Positions 56,103 to 64,000 of a stretch of 64,000 bases of DNA are shown here, piece after piece; the first letter of the stretch is position 1, and every line of letters begins with the position of its first letter. The stretch comes from Aliidiomarina soli. GTDB taxonomy: Bacteria > Pseudomonadota > Gammaproteobacteria > Enterobacterales > Alteromonadaceae. A program made the translations under genes and the position numbers. Location of the stretch: the NCBI RefSeq assembly GCF_003986975.1, contig NZ_PIPO01000002.1, positions 62,001 to 126,000 of the forward strand, in the 5' to 3' direction. Below the pieces are notes generated by a model. The model was not told the DNA's origin and made no database searches. It worked only from the letters and a program-made list of their open reading frames with translations.

Positions 56103-57296
56103 ATGAGTCGTATAGCAAAATGGGTGGTAGCGCTACTTGTAATTGGGGTTGCTGTGTACCTGACACTGGTCGGTATCACTGGCTCGAAAGCGCGAGAGGT
56201 TGCCAGCGAGCAGTTCCAGACGTATGCCAATCAGTCACCTGAAGTGGATTTAGAGATTGAATGGACTGAAACTGGCTTCTGGAGTTCAGAAGGCTTGGTT
56301 ACCGTGCAAATGGACGCAGAGCCGCTGGGTAACCTGGTGATTACTCACACCATGCGTCTTCGTCATGGGGCTTTGGGTGCGGCGGTAGCCGGTGAGCTTG
56401 AAGCATCGTTAGGCGGTGAGTCGATTAATGCCCGCATGCTAAATGGCGAACCTATTATTGTCGATGGCCGTGTCGGGCTGGGCGGAGCGCGCCTGAGCTA
56501 CCAGGTGCCGGCGATTGAAATGGCTGATGAGGCCTCTGATATTGTGTTGATGGCAGCACCTTTTGCGCTGGATGTTGTGTTGAAAGAAGACGAGCAGCAT
56601 AGCCAGGCGCGGGTTGAATGGTTGCGTGTGACGCCGACGCAGCAGTCTCATGCGAAAGAGGGTGTGTATTTTGAGGGGCTGCATTTTTCTGCTCAAACGC
56701 GGCTTCACCCGGACGACGGTGAGCTTCTGCTGAGTACGGGCGAATCCGGTATTGAGTATGTTGCATTCAATAATGCTGATGATCAGGCCCAGATGAGCCT
56801 GAGCCAGCTTGTGAATGAGATCCGGGTAGAGCGGGTTGGTGACAATCTTCAGTTCGAGTCTGATCTGTCGGTCGAAGAAATCGATTACATGGGCTTTATG
56901 GCCGATCTCGAGTTAGATGTCCTGGTCGAAAATATTCCATTCGCAGCGTTTCAGCAGTTCCAGCAAAATGCTGATCAGGAAGGCGCAGATTTCGCTTTAC
57001 TGGAAGCAACTCAGCAAAATGACGGCAAGCTAATCATTAAGCAACTGCAAACTACGATCAAGGATTTTGGTCGGGTTGAAGCCAACGGTGAGTTTTGGTT
57101 GCGTGAAGGCTTTCCGCGTACAGAGGATGCTGAGTTTGGTGACTATCTCAATGGTCGATTGAACGTTCTTGATTTACCGCAAATGCTGATGATGCCTTTA
57201 AGCGGAGTCATTAGCGGTGAGTTACCCTGGTTAATTGAATTAGAGGATGGTGAGCTTAGTATCAACGGCGAAGCCCTGGATTTACCGGCTCATTAA
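56103..57296 (+). CDS. DUF945-like (YdgA-type) membrane-anchored protein
   Basis: This 397-residue protein has an N-terminal membrane anchor or uncleaved signal (WVVALLVIGVAVYLTLVGITG). A long acidic, beta-rich exported region follows, with features of the DUF945/YdgA group: TETGFWSSEGLVTVQM near the start, and QTTIKDFGRVEANGEFWLREGFPR and LPWLIELEDGELSINGEALDLP near the end. It is shorter than E. coli YdgA. YdgA-like proteins are of unknown function. Assignment to this family is by general resemblance, so moderate. Confidence 0.68.
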   Translation: MSRIAKWVVALLVIGVAVYLTLVGITGSKAREVASEQFQTYANQSPEVDLEIEWTETGFWSSEGLVTVQMDAEPLGNLVITHTMRLRHGALGAAVAGELEASLGGESINARMLNGEPIIVDGRVGLGGARLSYQVPAIEMADEASDIVLMAAPFALDVVLKEDEQHSQARVEWLRVTPTQQSHAKEGVYFEGLHFSAQTRLHPDDGELLLSTGESGIEYVAFNNADDQAQMSLSQLVNEIRVERVGDNLQFESDLSVEEIDYMGFMADLELDVLVENIPFAAFQQFQQNADQEGADFALLEATQQNDGKLIIKQLQTTIKDFGRVEANGEFWLREGFPRTEDAEFGDYLNGRLNVLDLPQMLMMPLSGVISGELPWLIELEDGELSINGEALDLPAH

Positions 57297-57707
57297 TTCT
57301 TGCTATAAGCGCCGGCCTTTTTATCGCAAAAAATTGCTGGCGCTTATTCCCCCCTGTGGTAGTCTTATCGACCCGCTTAGTTAGACCCTGTAGCGGGACA
57401 GAATGAAAATGACCAGGACAGAACATGCAGTGTGTTCTATGCAGTATCCACAGTCTAAAGTAAGCAGAAGTTACTAAAAAAACGACCTGCTTATACCAAA
57501 GGCTACAGCCGTAAAGCCTTATAAATCAGTAAATTATGATAACTTCCCACTGGATCCTTGTTTTTTGACGGAGACGGTGCCTTTGTTTTGCCCACAGAGT
57601 TATCCACAGCTTATTCAGATTACTTCAAGCTCGCACCAACATGGTGAAAAGAGCCGCCTTGTGGCATCCTATACGCTATATAACTTCTTTAATCAGACGG
57701 CTTTGCT
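57297..57707. other. Intergenic region upstream of polA with DnaA boxes
   Basis: This 411-base gap has no gene that I can support. It begins with a long hairpin (57307-57345, AAGCGCC paired with GGCGCTT) that could end the DUF945 transcript, though no T tract follows. Two further small hairpins occur near 57373-57393 and 57498-57520. A perfect DnaA box is at 57600-57608 and a one-mismatch copy (GTATCCACA) at 57444-57452. The polA promoter should lie here, but no consensus pair stood out. Confidence 0.55.
57600..57608. promoter_or_regulatory. DnaA box about 100 bases upstream of polA
   Basis: TTATCCACA is an exact match to the high-affinity DnaA box and lies 99 bases before the polA start. 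A degenerate box (GTATCCACA) is 156 bases further upstream. Confidence 0.65.
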
Positions 57708-60491
57708 ATGACCCAGATCCCTGAAAACCCTTTTATTCTGGTCGATGGTTCCTCGTACCTGTTTCGCGCTTACCATGCGCCTCCCCATCTGACCAATAGT
57801 GCTGGTGAACCGACTGGTGCGATCTACGGTGTGGTCAACATGCTGCGCAGCCTGTTGAAGCGCTACAAACCAAGCCATATGGCAGTGGTCTTTGATGCTA
57901 AAGGTAAAACATTTCGCAATGACCTTTATGCAGAGTACAAAGCGAACCGGCCTCCGATGCCCGATGACTTGCGTAGTCAGATTGCGCCATTGCACGAAAT
58001 TGTCCAGGCGATGGGGTTACCTTTGCTATGCATCGATGGTGTCGAAGCCGATGACGTCATTGGCACGCTGGCCCGCCAAGCAGAGAAAGAAGGCCGCTTG
58101 ACCCTGATCAGCACTGGCGATAAAGACATGGCGCAGTTGGTTGGTGAACATACCATTCTAATCAATACCATGTCCGATACTATTACCGACATCGAGGGTG
58201 TGAAAAGCAAATTTGGTGTGTCGCCAGAGCAGATTATTGATTACCTGGCACTGATGGGCGACAGTTCGGACAACATTCCCGGTCTGCCGGGAGTCGGCGA
58301 TAAAACAGCGCAGGCGATGTTGCAGGGCATGCAGAGTATTGATGCGATGCTGGAAGCGCCGGAGAAACTGACTGAACTCAGCTTTCGCGGCGCCAAAAGC
58401 ATGCCGAAAAAGCTTATGGAATACAAAGAGCAGTTGTTGCTGTCACGCGAGTTAGCCACCATTGATGAAAATGTTAGCCTGAGCATGAAGCCGGACGAAT
58501 TAACCATTCAGCCTGCAGATACTGAGGCCTTGGTGCAGCTCTATGGACAGTGCGAGTTTCGTCGCTGGCTGGGCGAAGTACTTGAGCAGGGCGCAGCGAC
58601 TGACCAGGCACTGGGGCTCGCGCCTGACGAACGCAAAGCGGGTAGCGACATCGACACCAAGACCGCCACCATCGATACCAGTGCGTACGAAACCATACTA
58701 AGCAAAGAGGCTTTCACTCGCTGGCTGGAGAAGCTGAAGGCGGCCGAAGTGTTTGCCCTGGACACTGAAACAACCAGTCTTAACTACATGGATGCGCGCT
58801 TGGTTGGCTTGTCGTTTGCTGTGCAGGAAGGCGAAGCGGCCTACCTGCCATTAGCCCACGACTATCTGGACGCGCCTGCACAGCTGGATATGGACTGGGT
58901 GCTGGCTGAGCTGAAACCATTACTGGAAGACCCGACGCCGCGCAAGGTAGGTCAGAACCTGAAATACGATATGCATATTCTGGCTAACTATGGCATTGGT
59001 TTACGCGGCATCCTTAATGACACCATGTTGGCCTCCTATGTGCTGAATAGCGTTAGTTCACGGCACGATATGGATACGCTAAGTCTGCAATACCTGAATC
59101 ATAAAACCATTTCTTTTACAGACGTGGCAGGCAAAGGCGCCAAGCAACTAACCTTTAATCAGATAGGGTTAGATGAGGCGGCGCCTTACGCTGCCGAAGA
59201 TGCGGATGTCACGCTGCGTTTGCATCATGCTTTATGGCAACGTCTGCAGGACGAGCCTGGCCTGCGTTCGGTGTTAGTCGACATGGAATTGCCCGTGCTC
59301 AGTATTCTGGCGGGCATGGAACGTCGCGGTGTGGTGGTGGACCCTGGCTTACTAGCCATCCAGAGTAAAGAGCTTGAACTGGCTCTGCGCCAGATTGAGG
59401 AAGAGGCGTTTGCCATTGCGGGGGAGGAGTTTAATCTAAACTCGACCAAGCAGCTGCAGACCATACTTTTCGAAAAGCTCGAACTGCCGGTACGCAAAAA
59501 GACGCCCAAAGGGGCACCAAGTACCGCTGAGGAAGTATTGCAGGAACTGGCACTGGACTACCCGCTGCCGGATTTAATTCTGAAACACCGTGGTATGGCC
59601 AAGCTCAAATCGACGTATACTGACAAGCTACCAAAAGTCATGAATCGTACCACGCAGCGAATTCATACCTCCTACCACCAGGCTGTCGCGGCCACCGGGC
59701 GTTTGTCGTCCAGTGATCCGAACCTGCAGAATATACCGATACGAAATGAGGCGGGACGCCGTGTTCGTAAAGCATTTATCGCGCCTGCCGGGTACAAAGT
59801 GGTGGCGATCGATTACAGTCAGATTGAACTTCGTATCATGGCGCACTTATCGCAGGATAAAAGCCTGCTCGACGCCTTTGCCAAAGGGCTCGATATCCAT
59901 AGCGCCACCGCAGCGGAAGTTTTTGGAGTGCCTCTTGAGTCGGTTAGCAGCGAGCAACGACGCAGTGCCAAAGCGGTCAATTTCGGCTTAATCTATGGCA
60001 TGTCAGCCTTTGGGCTGGCGCGGCAACTCGGCATCGGGCGGAATGACGCGCAACATTACATGGACACCTATTTTGAACGCTTCCCTGGTGTTCAGGATTA
60101 TATGGAGCGTACCCGCCTGCAGGCGGCGGATAAAGGCTATGTCGAGACCCTGTACGGTCGTCGACTGTATTTGCCCGAAATTAAAGCGCGTAATATTCCT
60201 CGCAAGAAGGCTGCCGAGCGGGCTGCAATTAACGCACCCATGCAAGGTACTGCGGCCGATATAATCAAACGAGCGATGATTAAAGTCGCCGACTGGTTAG
60301 CGAAACAGCCGCAACAGGACGAGGTTTTCATGACCATGCAGGTTCACGATGAACTGGTTTTTGAAATAAAAGAAGAGGCCCTGGATCGGATTGTGCCCGC
60401 TCTTTGTTCAGTGATGGAAGAGGCCGCTGAGCTGGATGTACCGCTGGTTGCTGAAGCTGGAATTGGTGATAATTGGGACGAAGCGCATTAG
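57708..60491 (+). CDS. polA: DNA polymerase I
   Basis: PolA fills gaps and removes RNA primers. The 927-residue protein has a 5'-3' exonuclease domain ([32 protein letters not shown]) and a 3'-5' exonuclease domain with the [10 protein letters not shown] motif. The polymerase motifs are [14 protein letters not shown] (A), [14 protein letters not shown] (B) and QVHDELVFE (C). It stands at the end of a 411-base leader. Its stop codon overlaps the convergent EamA stop. Confidence 0.98.
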   Translation: MTQIPENPFILVDGSSYLFRAYHAPPHLTNSAGEPTGAIYGVVNMLRSLLKRYKPSHMAVVFDAKGKTFRNDLYAEYKANRPPMPDDLRSQIAPLHEIVQAMGLPLLCIDGVEADDVIGTLARQAEKEGRLTLISTGDKDMAQLVGEHTILINTMSDTITDIEGVKSKFGVSPEQIIDYLALMGDSSDNIPGLPGVGDKTAQAMLQGMQSIDAMLEAPEKLTELSFRGAKSMPKKLMEYKEQLLLSRELATIDENVSLSMKPDELTIQPADTEALVQLYGQCEFRRWLGEVLEQGAATDQALGLAPDERKAGSDIDTKTATIDTSAYETILSKEAFTRWLEKLKAAEVFALDTETTSLNYMDARLVGLSFAVQEGEAAYLPLAHDYLDAPAQLDMDWVLAELKPLLEDPTPRKVGQNLKYDMHILANYGIGLRGILNDTMLASYVLNSVSSRHDMDTLSLQYLNHKTISFTDVAGKGAKQLTFNQIGLDEAAPYAAEDADVTLRLHHALWQRLQDEPGLRSVLVDMELPVLSILAGMERRGVVVDPGLLAIQSKELELALRQIEEEAFAIAGEEFNLNSTKQLQTILFEKLELPVRKKTPKGAPSTAEEVLQELALDYPLPDLILKHRGMAKLKSTYTDKLPKVMNRTTQRIHTSYHQAVAATGRLSSSDPNLQNIPIRNEAGRRVRKAFIAPAGYKVVAIDYSQIELRIMAHLSQDKSLLDAFAKGLDIHSATAAEVFGVPLESVSSEQRRSAKAVNFGLIYGMSAFGLARQLGIGRNDAQHYMDTYFERFPGVQDYMERTRLQAADKGYVETLYGRRLYLPEIKARNIPRKKAAERAAINAPMQGTAADIIKRAMIKVADWLAKQPQQDEVFMTMQVHDELVFEIKEEALDRIVPALCSVMEEAAELDVPLVAEAGIGDNWDEAH

Positions 60492-61438
60492 CGCGCTTCG
60501 TCGGCTTCTAGATCGTCCAGACTTTCACTGACCGTGGCGGCATTCGCCCCGGCGACCGGGGTACTTGGCTGGCGGTTCGCCGACCAGACGCCGAATAGGA
60601 TCAACACCATCCCCGCAACCTGGTAGATAGAAATCAGTTCGCCATCAAGCACACCTAAGGTGATGGCCACAATGGGGATCAAGTAGGTTACTGAGCTGGC
60701 GAAAATGGCGCTGGCTATTTGTACCAGGTGGTTAAATAGGACCAAGGCCAGTGCTGTGCCGATGACGCCCAGGGTGACTACAGCCAGCAGTGACCACCAG
60801 GCTTGCGGCCCGCTCGCGAGCTTGTTGACGACGTCGGCCGGGCCGGCTAAATACAGCACAGCCACTGGCAGTACCATCAATAATGAAACCCCGGTAATGG
60901 TGACCGGACTCAAATTAGGCAAGTAGTTTTTGATGAAATTCAGGTTAAGGCCGTAACATAATGTGGCCAATACAATGAATAACGCGTAGGCATTTAGAGC
61001 CACCTGGCCATTGCCCTGGACTAAAACCAGCAGCAAGGTGCCAGCGAAGCCAATACCCAGGCCTATGATGGTGCGGCGACTGACCCATTGAGAGAATAGC
61101 AGGGCGCCAATAATCAGGGTGAAGAGCGGGGTTAAGGCATTTAAGGTGCCAGTTACACCGCTATCCAGCTGGGTTTGCGCAAATGCAAACAGGAAAGCAG
61201 GGAGCAGGCTACCCGTCATGCCCACCGATAACAGCACCAGCCACTGCTTACCTTTTACCGTACGCAGCCGCCACAGAGCGAACGGGGCTAGCGCAGCGGC
61301 TGCCGCAGCCAGGCGTAACGCCGCGACTTCGGTTGGCGTGTAGCTCAACAAGCCTTTCTTAATCAGCATGAAAGAGCTACCCCAGACAAGAGCCAGGAGT
61401 AGTAATTTCAACCAGGTAGAAAGCGGATAATTAGTCAT
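60488..61438 (-). CDS. EamA/DMT-family transporter
   Basis: This 316-residue protein has about ten membrane helices in two repeated EamA halves ([39 protein letters not shown] and [29 protein letters not shown]). DMT transporters export metabolites such as amino acids. The ATG at 61438 is preferred; upstream alternatives lie in the engB gene. Its first eight bases overlap the end of engB, and its last four bases overlap the end of polA. Confidence 0.88.
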   Translation of the reverse strand: MTNYPLSTWLKLLLLALVWGSSFMLIKKGLLSYTPTEVAALRLAAAAAALAPFALWRLRTVKGKQWLVLLSVGMTGSLLPAFLFAFAQTQLDSGVTGTLNALTPLFTLIIGALLFSQWVSRRTIIGLGIGFAGTLLLVLVQGNGQVALNAYALFIVLATLCYGLNLNFIKNYLPNLSPVTITGVSLLMVLPVAVLYLAGPADVVNKLASGPQAWWSLLAVVTLGVIGTALALVLFNHLVQIASAIFASSVTYLIPIVAITLGVLDGELISIYQVAGMVLILFGVWSANRQPSTPVAGANAATVSESLDDLEADEAR

Positions 61439-62075
61439 CGTGTGCGGTGTCATTCTCTCTTGTGCCAACAGGTTGGGTAAGCCAGCTATTTAGGGTTGAT
61501 TCAAGCTCAGGCAAACCATGTTTGTTTAACGAGCTAAAGGTAATAACCCGGACATCCCCACCAAAGCCAGGAACTGCTTCTTCAGCATCCATCAGCGCCT
61601 TTTTTCGTGCCCCGGATTTAAGTTTGTCTGCTTTGGTTAGCACCGCCAGGACTGGAATGTCGCTTTCGACCGCCCAGTGAATGAGTTCCTGGTCGAGATC
61701 TTTAAATGGGTGGCGGATATCCATCAGCACCACCAAGCCACGCAGACAGTCACGCATCTGAAGGTATTCACCAAGGGACTTTTGCCATTTAAGTTTGACT
61801 TCAAGCGGTACTTTGGCAAAACCATACCCAGGTAAGTCAATCAAACGCTGGTGATCGGACAAGGTAAACACATTAATAAGCTGAGTACGGCCTGGCGTTT
61901 TACTGGTGCGGGCTAGCTGGCGTTGCCGTGTTAATGCATTGAGCGCACTACTCTTACCGGCGTTGGAACGACCTGCAAACGCCACTTCAATGCCTTGGTC
62001 AGCAGGGAGCTTACGGATATCGGGGGCACTGGTCAGAAATTGGGCCTGACCAAAATTTATTACTGAATCTGTCAC
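61431..62075 (-). CDS. engB: Ribosome biogenesis GTPase EngB (YihA/YsxC)
   Basis: EngB is an essential GTPase involved in 50S assembly and cell division. The 214-residue protein has G1 [15 protein letters not shown], the switch [12 protein letters not shown], the G3 [10 protein letters not shown] and the G4 TKADKL. From the GTG at 62075 (AGAGG upstream) it has the family length; the ATG at 62147 would add an unconserved leader. The polA-engB-cytochrome c4 neighbourhood is common in gammaproteobacteria, here with an EamA gene inserted between polA and engB. Confidence 0.95.
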   Translation of the reverse strand: MTDSVINFGQAQFLTSAPDIRKLPADQGIEVAFAGRSNAGKSSALNALTRQRQLARTSKTPGRTQLINVFTLSDHQRLIDLPGYGFAKVPLEVKLKWQKSLGEYLQMRDCLRGLVVLMDIRHPFKDLDQELIHWAVESDIPVLAVLTKADKLKSGARKKALMDAEEAVPGFGGDVRVITFSSLNKHGLPELESTLNSWLTQPVGTRENDTAHDD

Positions 62076-62264
62076 GCTACACCTCTGCACAGAAATTGGG
62101 CGGCTATTATGCCGGATTTCGTGCCGTTCAGCTAATCCATTGTACACTCGGTGGGATTAGGCATTTATTCATGCCGAGAATCGTGTAAAATGTATGCCAG
62201 TTTAGTACGTTAACAGCGACTTTAAGTCTGGGCGGATGCCCATAATGGATGCAGAGATCAAGTC

Positions 62265-62897
62265 ATGAAGAAATTCGCGATTTTATGTGGTGTAGTACTT
62301 TTTGCCAGCAATGCAGCCTTGGCAGAAGAAGGTGATATCGAGCGCGGTCAGGAATTGACGCAAACATGTGCAGCTTGTCATGGCGCAGACGGGAACAGCC
62401 CAAGCGGAGATTTTCCGACTATTGCCGGGCAGCATAATAAATACACAATTAAACAGTTGCACGATTTCCAGACTGGCAATGAAAGCCAGGGCGAGCGTGG
62501 TCGCTATAACGTACTGATGGCCGACCAGGTTGCAGGTTTAAGTGAGCAGGACATTCGTGATCTGGCAGCATACTTCGCTGCACAGGAACATGAGATTATC
62601 GGTACCGACCTGAGTGAAGAAGAGCAGGCTCAGGCGCAGGCTCTGTATATGGGTGGGGACGAAGAGCGTGGCATTACAGCTTGTGCAGCCTGCCATGGGC
62701 CGCGCGGTAACGGCATGGGGCTGGCAGCATTCCCAATGATTAGCGGCCAGCATGCAGCCTACACGCGCACTGCACTTGAGCAGTTCCGTAGTGAAGAGCG
62801 AAGCAATGATCCCAACGCAATGATGCGTGACATTGCCAGCCGTTTATCAGACGAAGACATTGAACTGCTGTCTCGTTACATCAGCGGTCTTTATTAA
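62265..62897 (+). CDS. Cytochrome c4 (dihaem periplasmic c-type cytochrome)
   Basis: This 210-residue protein has a Sec signal peptide ending about ALAEEG. It has two haem-binding sites, CAACH at residues 35-39 and 140-144, the two-domain arrangement of cytochrome c4. Methionine ligands are likely in the segments ending each domain (YNVLMADQ and NAMMRDIAS). It would carry electrons to terminal oxidases such as cbb3-type. It is divergent from engB. Confidence 0.93.
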   Translation: MKKFAILCGVVLFASNAALAEEGDIERGQELTQTCAACHGADGNSPSGDFPTIAGQHNKYTIKQLHDFQTGNESQGERGRYNVLMADQVAGLSEQDIRDLAAYFAAQEHEIIGTDLSEEEQAQAQALYMGGDEERGITACAACHGPRGNGMGLAAFPMISGQHAAYTRTALEQFRSEERSNDPNAMMRDIASRLSDEDIELLSRYISGLY

Positions 62898-62956
62898 TAG
62901 CTAAATGACGATTAGCTAAGTGCTAAGCTCCAAGAGTTAGCGCCTGCTACCTAACG

Positions 62957-62985
62957 AAAGCCCCTCATGGCGAGGGGCTTTTTTG
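62957..62985 (+). terminator. Rho-independent terminator after cytochrome c4
   Basis: A 9-bp GC-rich stem AAGCCCCTC / GAGGGGCTT with a 5-base loop is followed by TTTTTT. Upstream A-runs may also serve the convergent DUF885 gene. Confidence 0.92.
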
Positions 62986-63012
62986 TATCTGGCTTTTAAC
63001 CTGGACAGTGGC

Positions 63013-64000
63013 TTACTGCGCGGCTTCCTGCAGGTAGCGCTGGATATTGGCTTCCAGTGTTTGTAACGGCACACTGCCATTTTTGAGGATCTGGTAGTGG
63101 AACTCACGAACATCAAAGTCATTACCCAGCTGCTCTTCAGCCAAAGCTCGCAGTTCTTTGATCTTCAGAGCACCTAGTTTGTATGACAACGCCTGGCCTG
63201 GCCAGCTGATGTAGCGGTCAATCTCGGTGTTGACGTTATGCATCGACAAGGCGGTGTTGCTGGCCATGTACTCAACCGCACGGTCACGGCTCCAGCCCAT
63301 GGTGTGCATGCCAGTGTCGACAACCAGACGAGCAGCGCGCCACATTTCGTAGGTTAAGCGTCCAAAGTTGCTATAGGGGTCTGTGTAGAAGCCCATTTCG
63401 AGCCCCAGATACTCAGCGTACAGTCCCCAGCCTTCGCCGAATGCGGAGATGTAGATTTCACGGCGGTACTCAGGTAACTGGTCCATTTCCTGAGCCAGTG
63501 CAATTTGCAGGTGATGGCCTGGAACGGCCTCATGCAAGGTCAGGGCTTCCAGTTCATACAGCGGCCGACGGTCCAGCGCGTAGGTATTAACCCAGTAGAA
63601 GCCCGGCTGGTCATCGCGATTGGCTCGGACATAGCGGCCGGTGGTGTAATTGGGGGCTATTTCCGCTGGAACCGGCTCGACCCCATACGGCGTGCGCGGC
63701 AAATGTCTGAACAAGGCGGGTAACGCAGCATCGGCCCGTTTGGCAATGTAGGCGGCTTCGCGCAGTAATTCCCCGTCACTGCTGGCATAGAACTGGTCGT
63801 CGCTGCGCAGGAACTGAATAAATTCAGCAAAACTGCCGTCGAAACCGACTTCTTCGATAACCTCACGCATTTCAGCGCGAATACGGGCCACTTCATCAAG
63901 CCCGATCTGGTGAATTTCTGCCGGCGTTAAGTCGGTGGTGGTGTAGTGCTGCGCCCGGTTGGCATAAAAGCGCTCACCATGTGGCAATGCTGTCGCTGCT
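63013..64000 (-). CDS. DUF885 family protein (probable zinc-metallopeptidase-like), 5' part cut by window
   Basis: The frame runs off the right edge, so only about 328 C-terminal residues are visible; family members are usually about 600. The open reading continues upstream of the TTG at 63987 without a stop. Recognisable features are LHEAVPGHHLQIALA, a gluzincin-like HExxxGHH metal site, SAFGEGWGLYAEYLG and DTGMHTMGWSRDRAVEYM. The family is annotated as DUF885 and is thought to include zinc peptidases; the substrate is not known. Confidence 0.88.
   Translation of the reverse strand, partial: AATALPHGERFYANRAQHYTTTDLTPAEIHQIGLDEVARIRAEMREVIEEVGFDGSFAEFIQFLRSDDQFYASSDGELLREAAYIAKRADAALPALFRHLPRTPYGVEPVPAEIAPNYTTGRYVRANRDDQPGFYWVNTYALDRRPLYELEALTLHEAVPGHHLQIALAQEMDQLPEYRREIYISAFGEGWGLYAEYLGLEMGFYTDPYSNFGRLTYEMWRAARLVVDTGMHTMGWSRDRAVEYMASNTALSMHNVNTEIDRYISWPGQALSYKLGALKIKELRALAEEQLGNDFDVREFHYQILKNGSVPLQTLEANIQRYLQEAAQ

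Noticed and set aside
60488-62264. Spot 42 (spf) small RNA near polA-engB
   Set aside because: No sequence resembling the conserved spf core was found in the available gaps; the polA-engB position is taken by an EamA gene.

Overview
This 64 kb window is the replication-origin region of a gammaproteobacterial chromosome. The organism is probably a free-living, salt-adapted member of the Dam/SeqA-bearing clade, something like an Alteromonadales/Idiomarina-type marine bacterium. That placement is inferred from three things: an E. coli-style, GATC-rich oriC between mnmG and mioC; E. coli-like gene orders (def-fmt-rsmB-trkA, dprA-smg-yrdD-tsaC, fadB-fadA, pepQ-trkH); and Na+/anion transporters such as NhaD and SulP. 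The species cannot be fixed from the sequence alone. Both edges cut genes: rsmG on the left and a DUF885 peptidase-like gene on the right.

Layout. Positions 1-3545 hold rsmG, mnmG, oriC and mioC. Positions 3877-16110 are an accessory stretch: SulP transporter plus universal stress protein, two tandem patatin-like lipases, a PGPGW membrane protein, NhaD, an AI-2E-family permease, NUDIX hydrolase plus YceB-like lipoprotein, a DUF2959 lipoprotein, and a TetR regulator with a DJ-1/PfpI protein and a quinone-oxidoreductase-like enzyme. The TetR unit carries two copies of the operator TAGAC-N5-GTCTA. Positions 16153-27229 are the classical mnmE-yidC-yidD-rnpA-rpmH / dnaA-dnaN-recF-gyrB block, transcribed outward in both directions from the rpmH-dnaA gap. 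So oriC lies about 18 kb from dnaA. Two perfect 16-bp parS-type palindromes sit inside recF and a 15/16 match lies in pepQ.

Positions 27367-43703 hold a lipoprotein alpha/beta hydrolase, glyQ-glyS, tag, a membrane-anchored XRE protein, a GNAT enzyme, tusA, fadB-fadA, slt-pepQ-trkH and trkA. Positions 43727-53332 hold translation-initiation and RNA-modification genes (def, fmt, rsmB, tsaC, rluF), dprA, smg, a zinc-finger protein, hemF, a truncated haemoglobin and aroE. Positions 53395-57296 hold an SLC13/RCK_C transporter, a second TetR regulator and a DUF945-like protein. The window ends with polA, an EamA transporter, engB, cytochrome c4 and the partial DUF885 gene.

Most genes are ordinary housekeeping genes in conserved order. 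No insertion sequence, prophage, CRISPR array, rRNA or tRNA was seen. The strongest non-coding signals are the oriC with three tandem 13-mers, the parS sites within coding sequence, the paired TetR operators, DnaA boxes upstream of dnaA/rpmH and polA, and a CATG that serves as the start codon of two divergent genes (globin and aroE). I did not find convincing evidence of a wholly new system.
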